The notes beneath the pieces were generated by a model. That model saw nothing but the letters and a program-made list of their open reading frames with translations, made no database searches and was not told the origin of the DNA. A stretch of DNA of 43,141 nucleotides. Origin: Candidatus Kaiserbacteria bacterium. GTDB taxonomy: Bacteria; Patescibacteriota; Minisyncoccia; Phycocordibacterales; UBA2100. The stretch covers positions 1 through 43,141 of the forward strand of contig JACRFH010000063.1 of assembly GCA_016217975.1 (NCBI GenBank), in the 5' to 3' direction. Below, in pieces: positions 1-7,700 of the stretch. Every line of letters begins with the position of its first letter. The stretch's first letter is position 1. Position numbers and translations under genes: made by a program.

Positions 1-8
1 ATTTTTGC

Positions 9-14
9 TATAAT
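9..14 (+). promoter_or_regulatory. -10 element (TATAAT) of the recombinase leader transcript
   Basis: Sequence TATAAT at 9-14, about 100 nt upstream of the ATG at 119. Confidence 0.55.
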
Positions 15-20
15 AGATTT

Positions 21-106
21 GCACTCAATCGGACAAGTTGTCTTTTTTAATGGCCGTCTCAGGTCAGTTTAGGGCAACTTGGATTGAGTGCACCGGGGCG
101 GCCATT
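21..106 (+). ncRNA. Putative H-type pseudoknot 5' leader upstream of the recombinase
   Basis: GCACTCAATC (21-30)/GATTGAGTGC (82-91) and CAAGTTG (34-40)/CAACTTG (75-81) interleave with AATGGCCG (49-56)/CGGCCATT (99-106). Confidence 0.5.
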
Positions 107-118
107 TAAGTTTTCAAT

Positions 119-1891
119 ATGAACACTATGCAAAATCTATCATCGCAAAAATTCTTTTTGTATGCTCGCAAGTCTACTGATGTCGAGGACAAGCAGGTTC
201 TTTCGATTGAAGCACAACTCCAAGAATTGCGAGACTATGCCAAGCGAGAGAATATTGAAATCTCCGCCGAGATTGTGGAAAAACAATCTGCGAAAATTCC
301 AGGTCGTCCGATTTTCAATAAAATGTTAGATGAGATTGAAAAACTCGGCGGAAATATCCTCGCTTGGCATCCGGATCGCCTCGCTCGCAATTCTGTTGAT
401 GGTGGACGAGTAATTTATCTCCTCGACACAGGAAAACTTACGAGCTTGAAGTTTCCGACTTTTTGGTGCGATAGCACTTCGCAAGGAAAGTTCATGCTCA
501 ACATCGCCTTTGGGCAAAGCAAATACTATGTGGATTCGCTTGCCGAGAATACCAAACGAGGATTGCGCCAAAAAGTGAGGCGCGGAGAGTATCCCTGCCT
601 TGCGCCTATCGGCTATATCAACGATGTGCGGACAAAAACTGTGGTCGTGGATAAAAAGCGCGCCTCACTCATTCGCAAAGCGTTTGAGCTGTATGCGAAA
701 AATGGGAGCAGATTAGAGGACATCTCAAACTTTTTGGCGCAATCTGGCATCCATTCAAAAAACGGCAAGCGACTCCACCGAGACAGAATTACTTTTATCC
801 TTTCCAATCCATTCTACTACGGACATTTTCGCTATGGCGGCGAAATCCACGAGGGCAAGCACCAGCCAGTCGTCTCAAAGAAAATTTTTGACAAGGCGCA
901 GGAAGTTTTGAAACAGCGAGGCAGACCACACCACAAGCAGAAAAACGAACCACAACCATTTTGCGGCCTCTTATCCTGCGCCTCGTGCGGAATGATGATA
1001 ACTGGCGAATACAAGGTGAAGCACCAAAAGAACGGCAATGTTCACGAGTATGTCTATTACCACTGCACTAAGAAATCAAAACTCAAATGTCCCGAACCTT
1101 GTATTCGCCAAGAAGAACTGGATCGCCAGTTATCATCTCTATTACAAGAATTTTCTTTGAGACAGGATTGGGCGGCGGAATTACAAAAGATGTTAGAAAA
1201 AGAGAACTCCGAAGCCGCCCAATCCTCAACCGCTTTTGTTCAGGAAGTCGGAAACAAAATCCGCGCCATACAAGCAAAACTCCAGCGACTTCTCGATGGA
1301 TATTTGGAACAGGATATTGAAAGAGAAATCTACCGAACCGAAAAAGCAAAACTCCTTTCCGAAAAGAAGTCGCTGGAAGAACAAATGACGCGGATTGAAC
1401 AAAAGCGGACTGGCTGGCTCGAACCGATGGCGGAATGGATAAAAGAGGCAGGAAACCTGCCTGAAATCGCACGGGAGAGTAGCCTTTTTGCGAAAAAGGT
1501 TGCTGCCAAAGAAATCTTTGGCTCGAACCTCGTTTTGGCCAACCGCGAGGCGCGACAGAGCGCGCCGAGCGGAGAGGATTTGTCGGGGCAAAACGCATGG
1601 GCGGCACTTCGTGCCGCCAACGAAAAAGTCGGTCAATTTTCTGAAAGTCAGATTTTGGTGCGGGTAGCGGGAATCGAACCCGCATTTTTTGATTGGCAAC
1701 CAAACGTTCTACCACTGAACCATACCCGCGATACTGAACTTGGCGATTATAGCCTGAAATTCAGGGATTCTGCAATTTCGCTACTTCCTCGGCTCCTTCA
1801 AAAGCAGAATCTGGTGTTGTATCTCGGGCTTGAGCATCGTGGCGATGAGTCCCACAATCGCGATCAAAGTCGCAAGCGCTGGCGCCCATGA
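119..1891 (+). CDS. Large serine recombinase (resolvase + recombinase + zinc ribbon); the C-terminal ~80 codons are readthrough antisense to a tRNA
   Basis: N-terminal FFLYARKSTDVEDKQVLSIEAQLQEL, recombinase region GYINDVRTKTVVVDKKRASLIRKAFELYA, Cys motif CGLLSCASCG...YYHCTKK. Confidence 0.9.
   Translation: MNTMQNLSSQKFFLYARKSTDVEDKQVLSIEAQLQELRDYAKRENIEISAEIVEKQSAKIPGRPIFNKMLDEIEKLGGNILAWHPDRLARNSVDGGRVIYLLDTGKLTSLKFPTFWCDSTSQGKFMLNIAFGQSKYYVDSLAENTKRGLRQKVRRGEYPCLAPIGYINDVRTKTVVVDKKRASLIRKAFELYAKNGSRLEDISNFLAQSGIHSKNGKRLHRDRITFILSNPFYYGHFRYGGEIHEGKHQPVVSKKIFDKAQEVLKQRGRPHHKQKNEPQPFCGLLSCASCGMMITGEYKVKHQKNGNVHEYVYYHCTKKSKLKCPEPCIRQEELDRQLSSLLQEFSLRQDWAAELQKMLEKENSEAAQSSTAFVQEVGNKIRAIQAKLQRLLDGYLEQDIEREIYRTEKAKLLSEKKSLEEQMTRIEQKRTGWLEPMAEWIKEAGNLPEIARESSLFAKKVAAKEIFGSNLVLANREARQSAPSGEDLSGQNAWAALRAANEKVGQFSESQILVRVAGIEPAFFDWQPNVLPLNHTRDTELGDYSLKFRDSAISLLPRLLQKQNLVLYLGLEHRGDESHNRDQSRKRWRP
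1656..1729 (-). tRNA. tRNA-Gly(GCC), CCA encoded
   Basis: Reverse strand GCGGGTA TG GTTCAGTGGTAGAAC G TTTGG TTGCCAA TCAAA ... GCGGGTTCGATTCCCGC TACCCGC ACCA; cloverleaf folds by eye. Confidence 0.93.
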
Positions 1892-2710
1892 GCCCGTGCG
1901 ACACTGGGCCGAAACGTACCAGAAGAGGAGGAGCCCGACAAAAATGGCAAGTATGAGGGCGACATTCCATTCCCTGCTATAGAGACTCGCCTCGTCAAAT
2001 TTCTGCAGCACCAGCGTGAGGACGAAAATGAGATAGAGTACGAGCAGGATCGCCCATAATTTCGACGCGCCGCCGACGAGGCAGAGATTATTAAGTGCGT
2101 TTGTTGCAGTAACAGCTCCCGTGGTTTCGATTTGTGGAACGGTAGTTGTGGACGATGTAGTGCCCTGGATTCCCCCGATGTCTCCGCCCTTGTCGCCTTC
2201 CGTAATTACTGGAGGCGGCATAGTTGTCACGGTATCAGATGGATATTCGTACGAGACGATCGGGACATAAGGTGTCGGCGCCATGATGCCAGTGACAAGG
2301 CCCGACAATGAGTATGCGCATGTCTGTGAGGCGCCCGTGCTGTCCTTTAGAGCCGCGAGGAGTGTTACACGGATCGTTACATCGGGGCCACGGGGCGATT
2401 CGGGCATGTCCACGTGCATGCGGAGACTTCCATCGGCATTGGCCCAGCGGGTCATGAAGTAAAAAGGCACCGAGACATCCCCTGCCGAGGCCGCGATTGC
2501 CACGTAGGAAGGGTCGGAAACCGTGAAATCGAATGAATCGAGGCTCCCGTTGTACACGTGGGCCTGTATATCCGAGAGCGTGATGGCCGCGCAGGCATTT
2601 TGGCCAGGCGGGAGGATTTGAGACGGGAGAACTGTGTTTGCGGAAGCCGATCCGGGAGCAAATATAACAAGCGCGAGAGCCGCGACAGATCCTGCCAAAA
2701 AGCGTTTCAT
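1781..2710 (-). CDS. Secreted/membrane protein with signal peptide and C-terminal TM helices, function unknown
   Basis: MKRFLAGSVAALALVIFAPGSASA signal sequence; three hydrophobic segments at the C-terminus. Confidence 0.7.
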   Translation of the reverse strand: MKRFLAGSVAALALVIFAPGSASANTVLPSQILPPGQNACAAITLSDIQAHVYNGSLDSFDFTVSDPSYVAIAASAGDVSVPFYFMTRWANADGSLRMHVDMPESPRGPDVTIRVTLLAALKDSTGASQTCAYSLSGLVTGIMAPTPYVPIVSYEYPSDTVTTMPPPVITEGDKGGDIGGIQGTTSSTTTVPQIETTGAVTATNALNNLCLVGGASKLWAILLVLYLIFVLTLVLQKFDEASLYSREWNVALILAIFVGLLLFWYVSAQCRTGSWAPALATLIAIVGLIATMLKPEIQHQILLLKEPRK

Positions 2711-3041
2711 GGCGGCACCTTAGTACCTCTCAATGTATGAGTCAATTGATGTTTAGTAATCGAACACACTTTTAGAAAAAAGCGAGGTTTAAAGCCATTC
2801 TATCGGACATGCAGTACTGGAAAAAGAGGCATTGTGAAGGACAAATTCAAAATACCAAAATGAAGCAAAATATAGCCAAAACTGGGGAAAACTCTGGGGA
2901 TATGTGGATTACAAGGACACGCGTATCTTACGGTGTATAGGTCATGGCGATTATTTGGCTCAAAATATACCTATTCCAGACATATTCCGAAAACGGACAA
3001 TTAATCACTGACGTAATTCGTTACTAAGTAACGTGTTTTGA

Positions 3042-3059
3042 TGTTTTCACGTGAAAACA
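3042..3059. promoter_or_regulatory. parS-like palindrome TGTTTTCACGTGAAAACA
   Basis: Perfect 18-bp palindrome centred on CACGTG; one extra T/A per arm versus the TGTTTCACGTGAAACA consensus. Confidence 0.4.
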
Positions 3060-3097
3060 ATTTAAATTGTCGATTGGAGAGGCTGTATAATCCTCGA

Positions 3098-3493
3098 ATG
3101 ATTACCTCGAAAAGACAAACGGGAAACCTTGGAGAGGAGATCGCAGTCCAGTTTCTCGTGAAAAAGGGATTCAAAATCATTGAGAGGAATTACAACAAGC
3201 CGTGGGGTGAGATAGATATCATAGCCGAGAAAGGGAATATAGTGAGGTTTGTAGAGGTAAAATCTGTTTCACGTGAAATAAAAGAGGGTGTTACACGTGA
3301 AATCGACTACCGTCCGGAGGAGCTTGTGAATGCGAGAAAGCTGCGAAAATTGGCTCGGACGGCTGCTCTCTACATGGAGTCAAAGCGAGATAAGAGGGAA
3401 TTTCAGATCGATGCCATAGGCGTAATAATGGATGAATCAAAAAGAATCGCTCGGTGTAGATTTTTCGAACAAGCTCTCGAGGATAACTTGTAA
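3098..3493 (+). CDS. yraN: YraN family (UPF0102) endonuclease-like protein
   Basis: RQTGNLGEEIAVQFLVKKGFKIIERNYNKPWGEIDIIAEKGNIVRFVEVKS; start chosen 6 nt after TATAAT. Confidence 0.85.
   Translation: MITSKRQTGNLGEEIAVQFLVKKGFKIIERNYNKPWGEIDIIAEKGNIVRFVEVKSVSREIKEGVTREIDYRPEELVNARKLRKLARTAALYMESKRDKREFQIDAIGVIMDESKRIARCRFFEQALEDNL
3265..3280. promoter_or_regulatory. parS-like site TGTTTCACGTGAAATA
   Basis: 15/16 match to the canonical parS TGTTTCACGTGAAACA, inside yraN. Confidence 0.55.
3289..3304. promoter_or_regulatory. parS-like site TGTTACACGTGAAATC
   Basis: 14/16 match to TGTTNCACGTGAAACA, inside yraN. Confidence 0.45.
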
Positions 3494-3523
3494 AGGACAT
3501 CAAGGACATGATGCTGTCCTTTA
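3491..3523 (+). terminator. Hairpin downstream of yraN
   Basis: TAAAGGACA ... TGTCCTTTA inverted repeat right after the yraN stop. Confidence 0.4.
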
Positions 3524-3605
3524 ATATTCATGATATGGTTGTTGCTAACTTACCTTGCGATCTAAGCGGGCCTCGCCCGTCGTAGCTCGCTTCGGCGAGC
3601 GAAGA

Positions 3606-3676
3606 CGGGGCGTCGTATACCGGTAGTACGCTTGCTTTGGGAGCAAGTAGACAGAGTTCGATTCTCTGCGCCCCGA
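3606..3676 (+). tRNA. tRNA-Pro(TGG), CCA not encoded
   Basis: CGGGGCG TC GTAT ACCGGTA GTAC G CTTGC TTTGGGA GCAAG TAGA CAGAG TTCGATT CTCTG CGCCCCG A. Confidence 0.92.
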
Positions 3677-3680
3677 CAAA
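3662..3680 (+). repeat. att-like direct repeat, left copy (tRNA-Pro 3' end)
   Basis: TTCTCTGCGCCCCGACAAA, identical to 7958-7976. Confidence 0.85.
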
Positions 3681-3750
3681 GAACTCGACGGGATGTGCGG
3701 GGCACATTTTACCCGTTTCATAAAATCGCATTCCGTGGCATGATTTCGAA

Positions 3751-4101
3751 ATGAGAGACAATTGGCACGATATACAGAAAAAAGCCATTAATTTCAGGGA
3801 TATTCGGGATTGGAAACAGTTTCACAACCCAAAGGATATGGCACTTTCTCTCGTTCTGGAGGCGGCCGAAGTCATGGAGCATTTTCAATGGAAGTCGGAA
3901 AAAGAGATAAAAGCTTACGCCAAATCAAACAGAGATGAAATCGGCGATGAATTAGCGGACGTTGTCTACTGGATTGCAACAATGAGCCACGACCTAGGTA
4001 TTGATCTCCCAGAGGCGTTCAAAAAGAAAATGAAGAAGAACGATCAGAAATACCCAGTTACTAAATCCAAAGGCAAGCACACAAAGTACACCGATCTGTA
4101 A
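3751..4101 (+). CDS. MazG-like nucleotide pyrophosphohydrolase
   Basis: RDWKQFHNPKDMALSLVLEAAEVMEHFQW...EIGDELADVVYWIATMSHDLGIDL. Confidence 0.85.
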   Translation: MRDNWHDIQKKAINFRDIRDWKQFHNPKDMALSLVLEAAEVMEHFQWKSEKEIKAYAKSNRDEIGDELADVVYWIATMSHDLGIDLPEAFKKKMKKNDQKYPVTKSKGKHTKYTDL

Positions 4102-4104
4102 GTT

Positions 4105-6129
4105 ATGACTCAGATCCAGACTTTCCCGTTTGAGAAGGATAAATTCGATCAGCTAAAAGAATATCATTTTGGGTTGAATTGGCCCGTCGTCTATATTCAA
4201 GAGAACGGGAAGGAGATGTACATAGGCCAATCGACGAGTGTATATAGCCGCAGTAAGCAGCACTTTGATAACCCGGACAGAGTTCGCTTAAAAAGATTAC
4301 ATATCATTACGGATGAAGAATTTAATTTATCGTCCGCGTATGATTTTGAAGCGTATTTGATTCAATACATTGCTGCCGAAGGAATATATAAATTGCAAAA
4401 TGAAAATGGCGGACTCGTTAATCATAATTACTTCGATAGGGAGAAATATCTAGCCAAGCTTGAAACCGTTTGGCCTCTACTTCGTGAAAAGGCATTGGTT
4501 AAACAGGAACTCAAAGACATAAGAAACAGTGAGTTTTTCAAGTACTCACCCTATAAGGCATTGACACCGGAACAATTAATAGTTTCCGAGAATCTTGAGA
4601 AAAGTATAAGGAAAGGCAAACCTGTAACGCATGTCATAAATGGGTCGCCCGGAACGGGTAAATCTATTCTCGCGCTTTATCTATTGAAGCTCTTGAGAGA
4701 AACGAAACAAACCAAACATCTAAATGCAGCTCTCGTAGTGCCAATGCGTAGTCTGCGAGGCACTCTGCAAAGGGTTTTGAAGCGCGCCCCGGGCATGGGC
4801 GCTGGTATGGTTATCGGCCCGAGTGACGTGATAAAGCAAAAATACGACCTCCTCATTGTCGACGAAGCGCATAGACTACGTCGACGAGTCAATCTGACGA
4901 ACTTTCCATCCTTTGACGGTACTAATAAAGCTCTTGGGCTGAGTAAAGAATCGACACAGCTAGATTGGATTATGGCGTCTTCTGTGCAACAGATTTTCTT
5001 CTATGACCAGCGCCAGAATATTGTTCCTGGCGATGTTCGGCCAGCAGATTTTGAGGAGCTGAATGCCATTCAGCACGAATTAGTGAGTCAGATGCGTGTA
5101 GAAGGCGGCGATGATTATTTGAAATTTATTGACGATCTTCTTGAGCTTAATCGGGCAACTCCGCTGAAATCTGAGAAATACGAGTTCAAAATTTATGACG
5201 ATATTCGAGATATGGTTCGCGACATCAAGATGAAGGATGCAGAGCATAAGCTAGCTAGACTTGTGGCCGGATATGCATGGTCCTGGAATACAAAAGGAGG
5301 CAAAGATGGTCACGATATTGAAATCGACGGTCTAAAGCTCGTCTGGAACAGTACCAATTTAGACTGGGTAAATTCCAGGAATTCGATCAACGAAGTTGGA
5401 TGCATCTACACGGTGCAGGGATATGATCTAAATTATGCTGGGATCATCATCGGACCTGAACTTTCCTATAACGAATCGACAGGCAAGCTAGTTATAGACG
5501 AGAAAAAGTACAAAGACATCAACGGCAAGCGTTCCATTACTGAGCCCGGCGAGTTGAAGAGATACATAATCAACATTTATAAAACTCTTCTCACCCGTGG
5601 AATTAAGGGAACATATGTATACGTGGTTGATGAAAAACTGAGAAATCAATTCAAGCAATTGCTTGGCAATATGTCAGTTAAAAGTCCAATTGTGATATCA
5701 GAGAAACTGACACTTTCTCCGATCACGGTCGCGATGGTACAAATACCCCTCGTGGGCTCTGCGCCTTGCGGAAACCCATTGCTGGGTGAAGAAAATATCG
5801 AAGAGCACATTTTAGTCGAGAAGTCGAAAATAAAACATGGTTATCAATATTTCATTCTTCGGGCAGAAGGTGACTCAATGGATCTTGCGGGGATTAATGA
5901 TGGAGATATTGTCCTATGTCGTCAGCAAGAGAAGGCTGATACCGGAGATCGTGTAGTAGCGCTTTTAGGTGGTGAGAATGTGACAATTAAGAAATATGGT
6001 CCACGCGAAAATGGGATCCGCTTGCTCTTGCCCGTAAGTTCAAACAAAAGTCATATACCAATTACTCCAGGTGAGGGCGACAGTGTGCAGGGCATCGTGC
6101 AAGAAGTAATCGAAGAAAGAGATGAATAG
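4105..6129 (+). CDS. GIY-YIG nuclease - DUF2075-type helicase - LexA/UmuD-like S24 peptidase fusion
   Basis: N-terminal VVYIQENGKEMYIGQS...SRSKQHF; Walker A NGSPGTGKS; Walker B YDLLIVDEAHRLRR; GCIYTVQGYDLNYAGIIIGPEL; C-terminal PLVGSAPCGNPLLGEENIEE...ILRAEGDSMDLAGINDGDIVLC...GDRVVALLGGENVTIKKY. Confidence 0.85.
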   Translation: MTQIQTFPFEKDKFDQLKEYHFGLNWPVVYIQENGKEMYIGQSTSVYSRSKQHFDNPDRVRLKRLHIITDEEFNLSSAYDFEAYLIQYIAAEGIYKLQNENGGLVNHNYFDREKYLAKLETVWPLLREKALVKQELKDIRNSEFFKYSPYKALTPEQLIVSENLEKSIRKGKPVTHVINGSPGTGKSILALYLLKLLRETKQTKHLNAALVVPMRSLRGTLQRVLKRAPGMGAGMVIGPSDVIKQKYDLLIVDEAHRLRRRVNLTNFPSFDGTNKALGLSKESTQLDWIMASSVQQIFFYDQRQNIVPGDVRPADFEELNAIQHELVSQMRVEGGDDYLKFIDDLLELNRATPLKSEKYEFKIYDDIRDMVRDIKMKDAEHKLARLVAGYAWSWNTKGGKDGHDIEIDGLKLVWNSTNLDWVNSRNSINEVGCIYTVQGYDLNYAGIIIGPELSYNESTGKLVIDEKKYKDINGKRSITEPGELKRYIINIYKTLLTRGIKGTYVYVVDEKLRNQFKQLLGNMSVKSPIVISEKLTLSPITVAMVQIPLVGSAPCGNPLLGEENIEEHILVEKSKIKHGYQYFILRAEGDSMDLAGINDGDIVLCRQQEKADTGDRVVALLGGENVTIKKYGPRENGIRLLLPVSSNKSHIPITPGEGDSVQGIVQEVIEERDE

Positions 6130-6238
6130 GGCAGTGGACGCTCGCTACGGCAAACGCTTATTCAAATCCGAGCCTGAGCGGCTCGAATTTCTTTTCGACC
6201 TTTATATGGGGATAATTGCAAAAGATGTTGCAAAATAA
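6122..6238 (+). CDS. 38-aa micro-ORF overlapping the helicase stop (MNRAVDARYGKRLFKSEPERLEFLFDLYMGIIAKDVAK)
   Basis: ATG at 6122 overlaps the upstream TAG (ATGAATAG); open to TAA at 6236; below the ORF-track length cutoff. Confidence 0.5.
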   Translation: MNRAVDARYGKRLFKSEPERLEFLFDLYMGIIAKDVAK

Positions 6239-6310
6239 GGCTATTTCGACACGTGAATAATTTACCTTGTTGGTAAAGAAAACTTGCGCTATAATCCCAT
6301 TCCATATACT

Positions 6311-6616
6311 ATGGAAATATCCTTCAAGAACGGTCGAGAGAAGGAATTTTATCAGAGTAAGTCCGCTCTTACGAGCGCATATGGTGATCGAATGGCGCGA
6401 AAGATTGCCCAGCGAATCAGCGAGCTGCAGGCAGCGGGAACTGCGCAGCAACTACCGAGCGGAGCACGATTCCACGAGCATAGCGGAAGGCGTGAAGGAC
6501 TCTTCTCCATCAATTTAGTACAGCCTATGCGGCTCATCGTAAGGCCAACGTGCTCGTATAAAGCTTGGGTCGAGATAACGAGCGTGGAGATTTACGAGAT
6601 AATGGACCCCCACTAG
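6311..6616 (+). CDS. HigB-like (RelE superfamily) toxin
   Basis: MEISFKNGREKEFYQSKSALTSAYGDRMARKIAQRISELQAA...GLFSINLVQPMRLIVRP; adjacent HigA-like gene. Confidence 0.8.
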   Translation: MEISFKNGREKEFYQSKSALTSAYGDRMARKIAQRISELQAAGTAQQLPSGARFHEHSGRREGLFSINLVQPMRLIVRPTCSYKAWVEITSVEIYEIMDPH

Positions 6617-6622
6617 AAATAT

Positions 6623-7693
6623 ATGGTCGAGACAAAACTTTCTTATAATCCGGATTTCGCTATACACCCTGGCGAGACACTTCGCGAGGAACTTGATCTC
6701 GCGAGCATCTCCCAAGTGGAACTCGTGCAACGAACGGGCCTTAGCGAGAAACACATAAGCCAAATCATAAACGGCGAGGCCTCTGTCACTCCAGATACAG
6801 CTATCAAACTTGAGCGTTCTTTGGGCATAGCTGCTGAATTTTGGGCGAATTTACAGAAAAATTACGATGTGACAGTAGCGAGAATAGAATCAGAGAAACG
6901 ACTCGCAAAGGAAATAGATGAATCTAGGAAATTTAAATGCTATGAAGAACTTGTCAGTGTTGGTTGCATAAAGCCCGCACAAGATTTGAAAGAAAAAGCA
7001 GAAAATCTCTTGAATTTCTTTGCCGTAGATTCTCTTGCTTATTTGCCGCAAACGGAAGCAATCGCTTTCCGCCAAACTCGTGGAAAATTCGATGAACGCT
7101 CTCTTGCTGCATGGTTACGGTGTGGAGAAATTGAAGCGTCGAGGCTTCAAGTCGGACCGTTTAATAAAATGCGGGTGCGAGAAATTATTCCAGAGATCAA
7201 GAAATTGACCTTACTTCCCGAGGGATTTGGTAGAAAATTACAAACGCTTTGTGCAACAGCTGGCATTGCAGTAGTGTTTAGTCCGTATTTTAAAAAGACA
7301 CGCGTAAGCGGGTCAACCAGATGGATTGGGGACAAGGCTGTAATTCAGATAAATACAAAAGGTGCGTATAGCGACATATTTTGGTTTACGTTTTTCCATG
7401 AGCTTGGACACGTGATGTTGCACGGTGTTAAAGAACGGTTCTTAGAATTTGAGGGGAAAACGAAAGATGAAAAAGAGCGAGAGGCAGATGAATTTGCAGC
7501 CAAGAATCTCATACCAGAATCGGAATACGGGACATATATTCGATCTGGTAAACTGGACCGCGTCACTGCAGAAAGATTCGCGAGATCAGTTGGTATCGAT
7601 GCAAGTATTGTCTTGGGTCGACTGGCATACGATGGGTTTGCTCAGTGGCGACAAATCGCACATGATAGACCACGCTTAATGATCCGACCTTAA
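6623..7693 (+). CDS. HigA-type HTH antitoxin fused to an ImmA/IrrE metallopeptidase
   Basis: HPGETLREELDLASISQVELVQRTGLSEKHISQIING and FTFFHELGHVMLHG (HExxH-like). Confidence 0.9.
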   Translation: MVETKLSYNPDFAIHPGETLREELDLASISQVELVQRTGLSEKHISQIINGEASVTPDTAIKLERSLGIAAEFWANLQKNYDVTVARIESEKRLAKEIDESRKFKCYEELVSVGCIKPAQDLKEKAENLLNFFAVDSLAYLPQTEAIAFRQTRGKFDERSLAAWLRCGEIEASRLQVGPFNKMRVREIIPEIKKLTLLPEGFGRKLQTLCATAGIAVVFSPYFKKTRVSGSTRWIGDKAVIQINTKGAYSDIFWFTFFHELGHVMLHGVKERFLEFEGKTKDEKEREADEFAAKNLIPESEYGTYIRSGKLDRVTAERFARSVGIDASIVLGRLAYDGFAQWRQIAHDRPRLMIRP

Positions 7694-7700
7694 TTTTGGT

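Noticed and set aside
21-106. HDV-like ribozyme interpretation of the recombinase leader
   Set aside because: Helices interleave, but the expected short P1 and the P4 hairpin between P1' and P2' are not present.
1083-1715. Antisense ORF of 210 aa inside the recombinase
   Set aside because: Lies wholly opposite a convincing recombinase and crosses the tRNA; no recognisable domain.
2903-2911. TGTGGATTA, DnaA-box-like, in the AT-rich intergenic region before the parS-like cluster (possible oriC)
   Set aside because: Only one near-match box and no DnaA-box cluster or dnaA gene in the window; insufficient to call an origin.
6251-6262. ACGTGAATAATT shared between the island (6251) and the HU upstream region (10386)
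   Set aside because: 12-mer in AT-rich intergenic DNA with no further shared context; could be chance.
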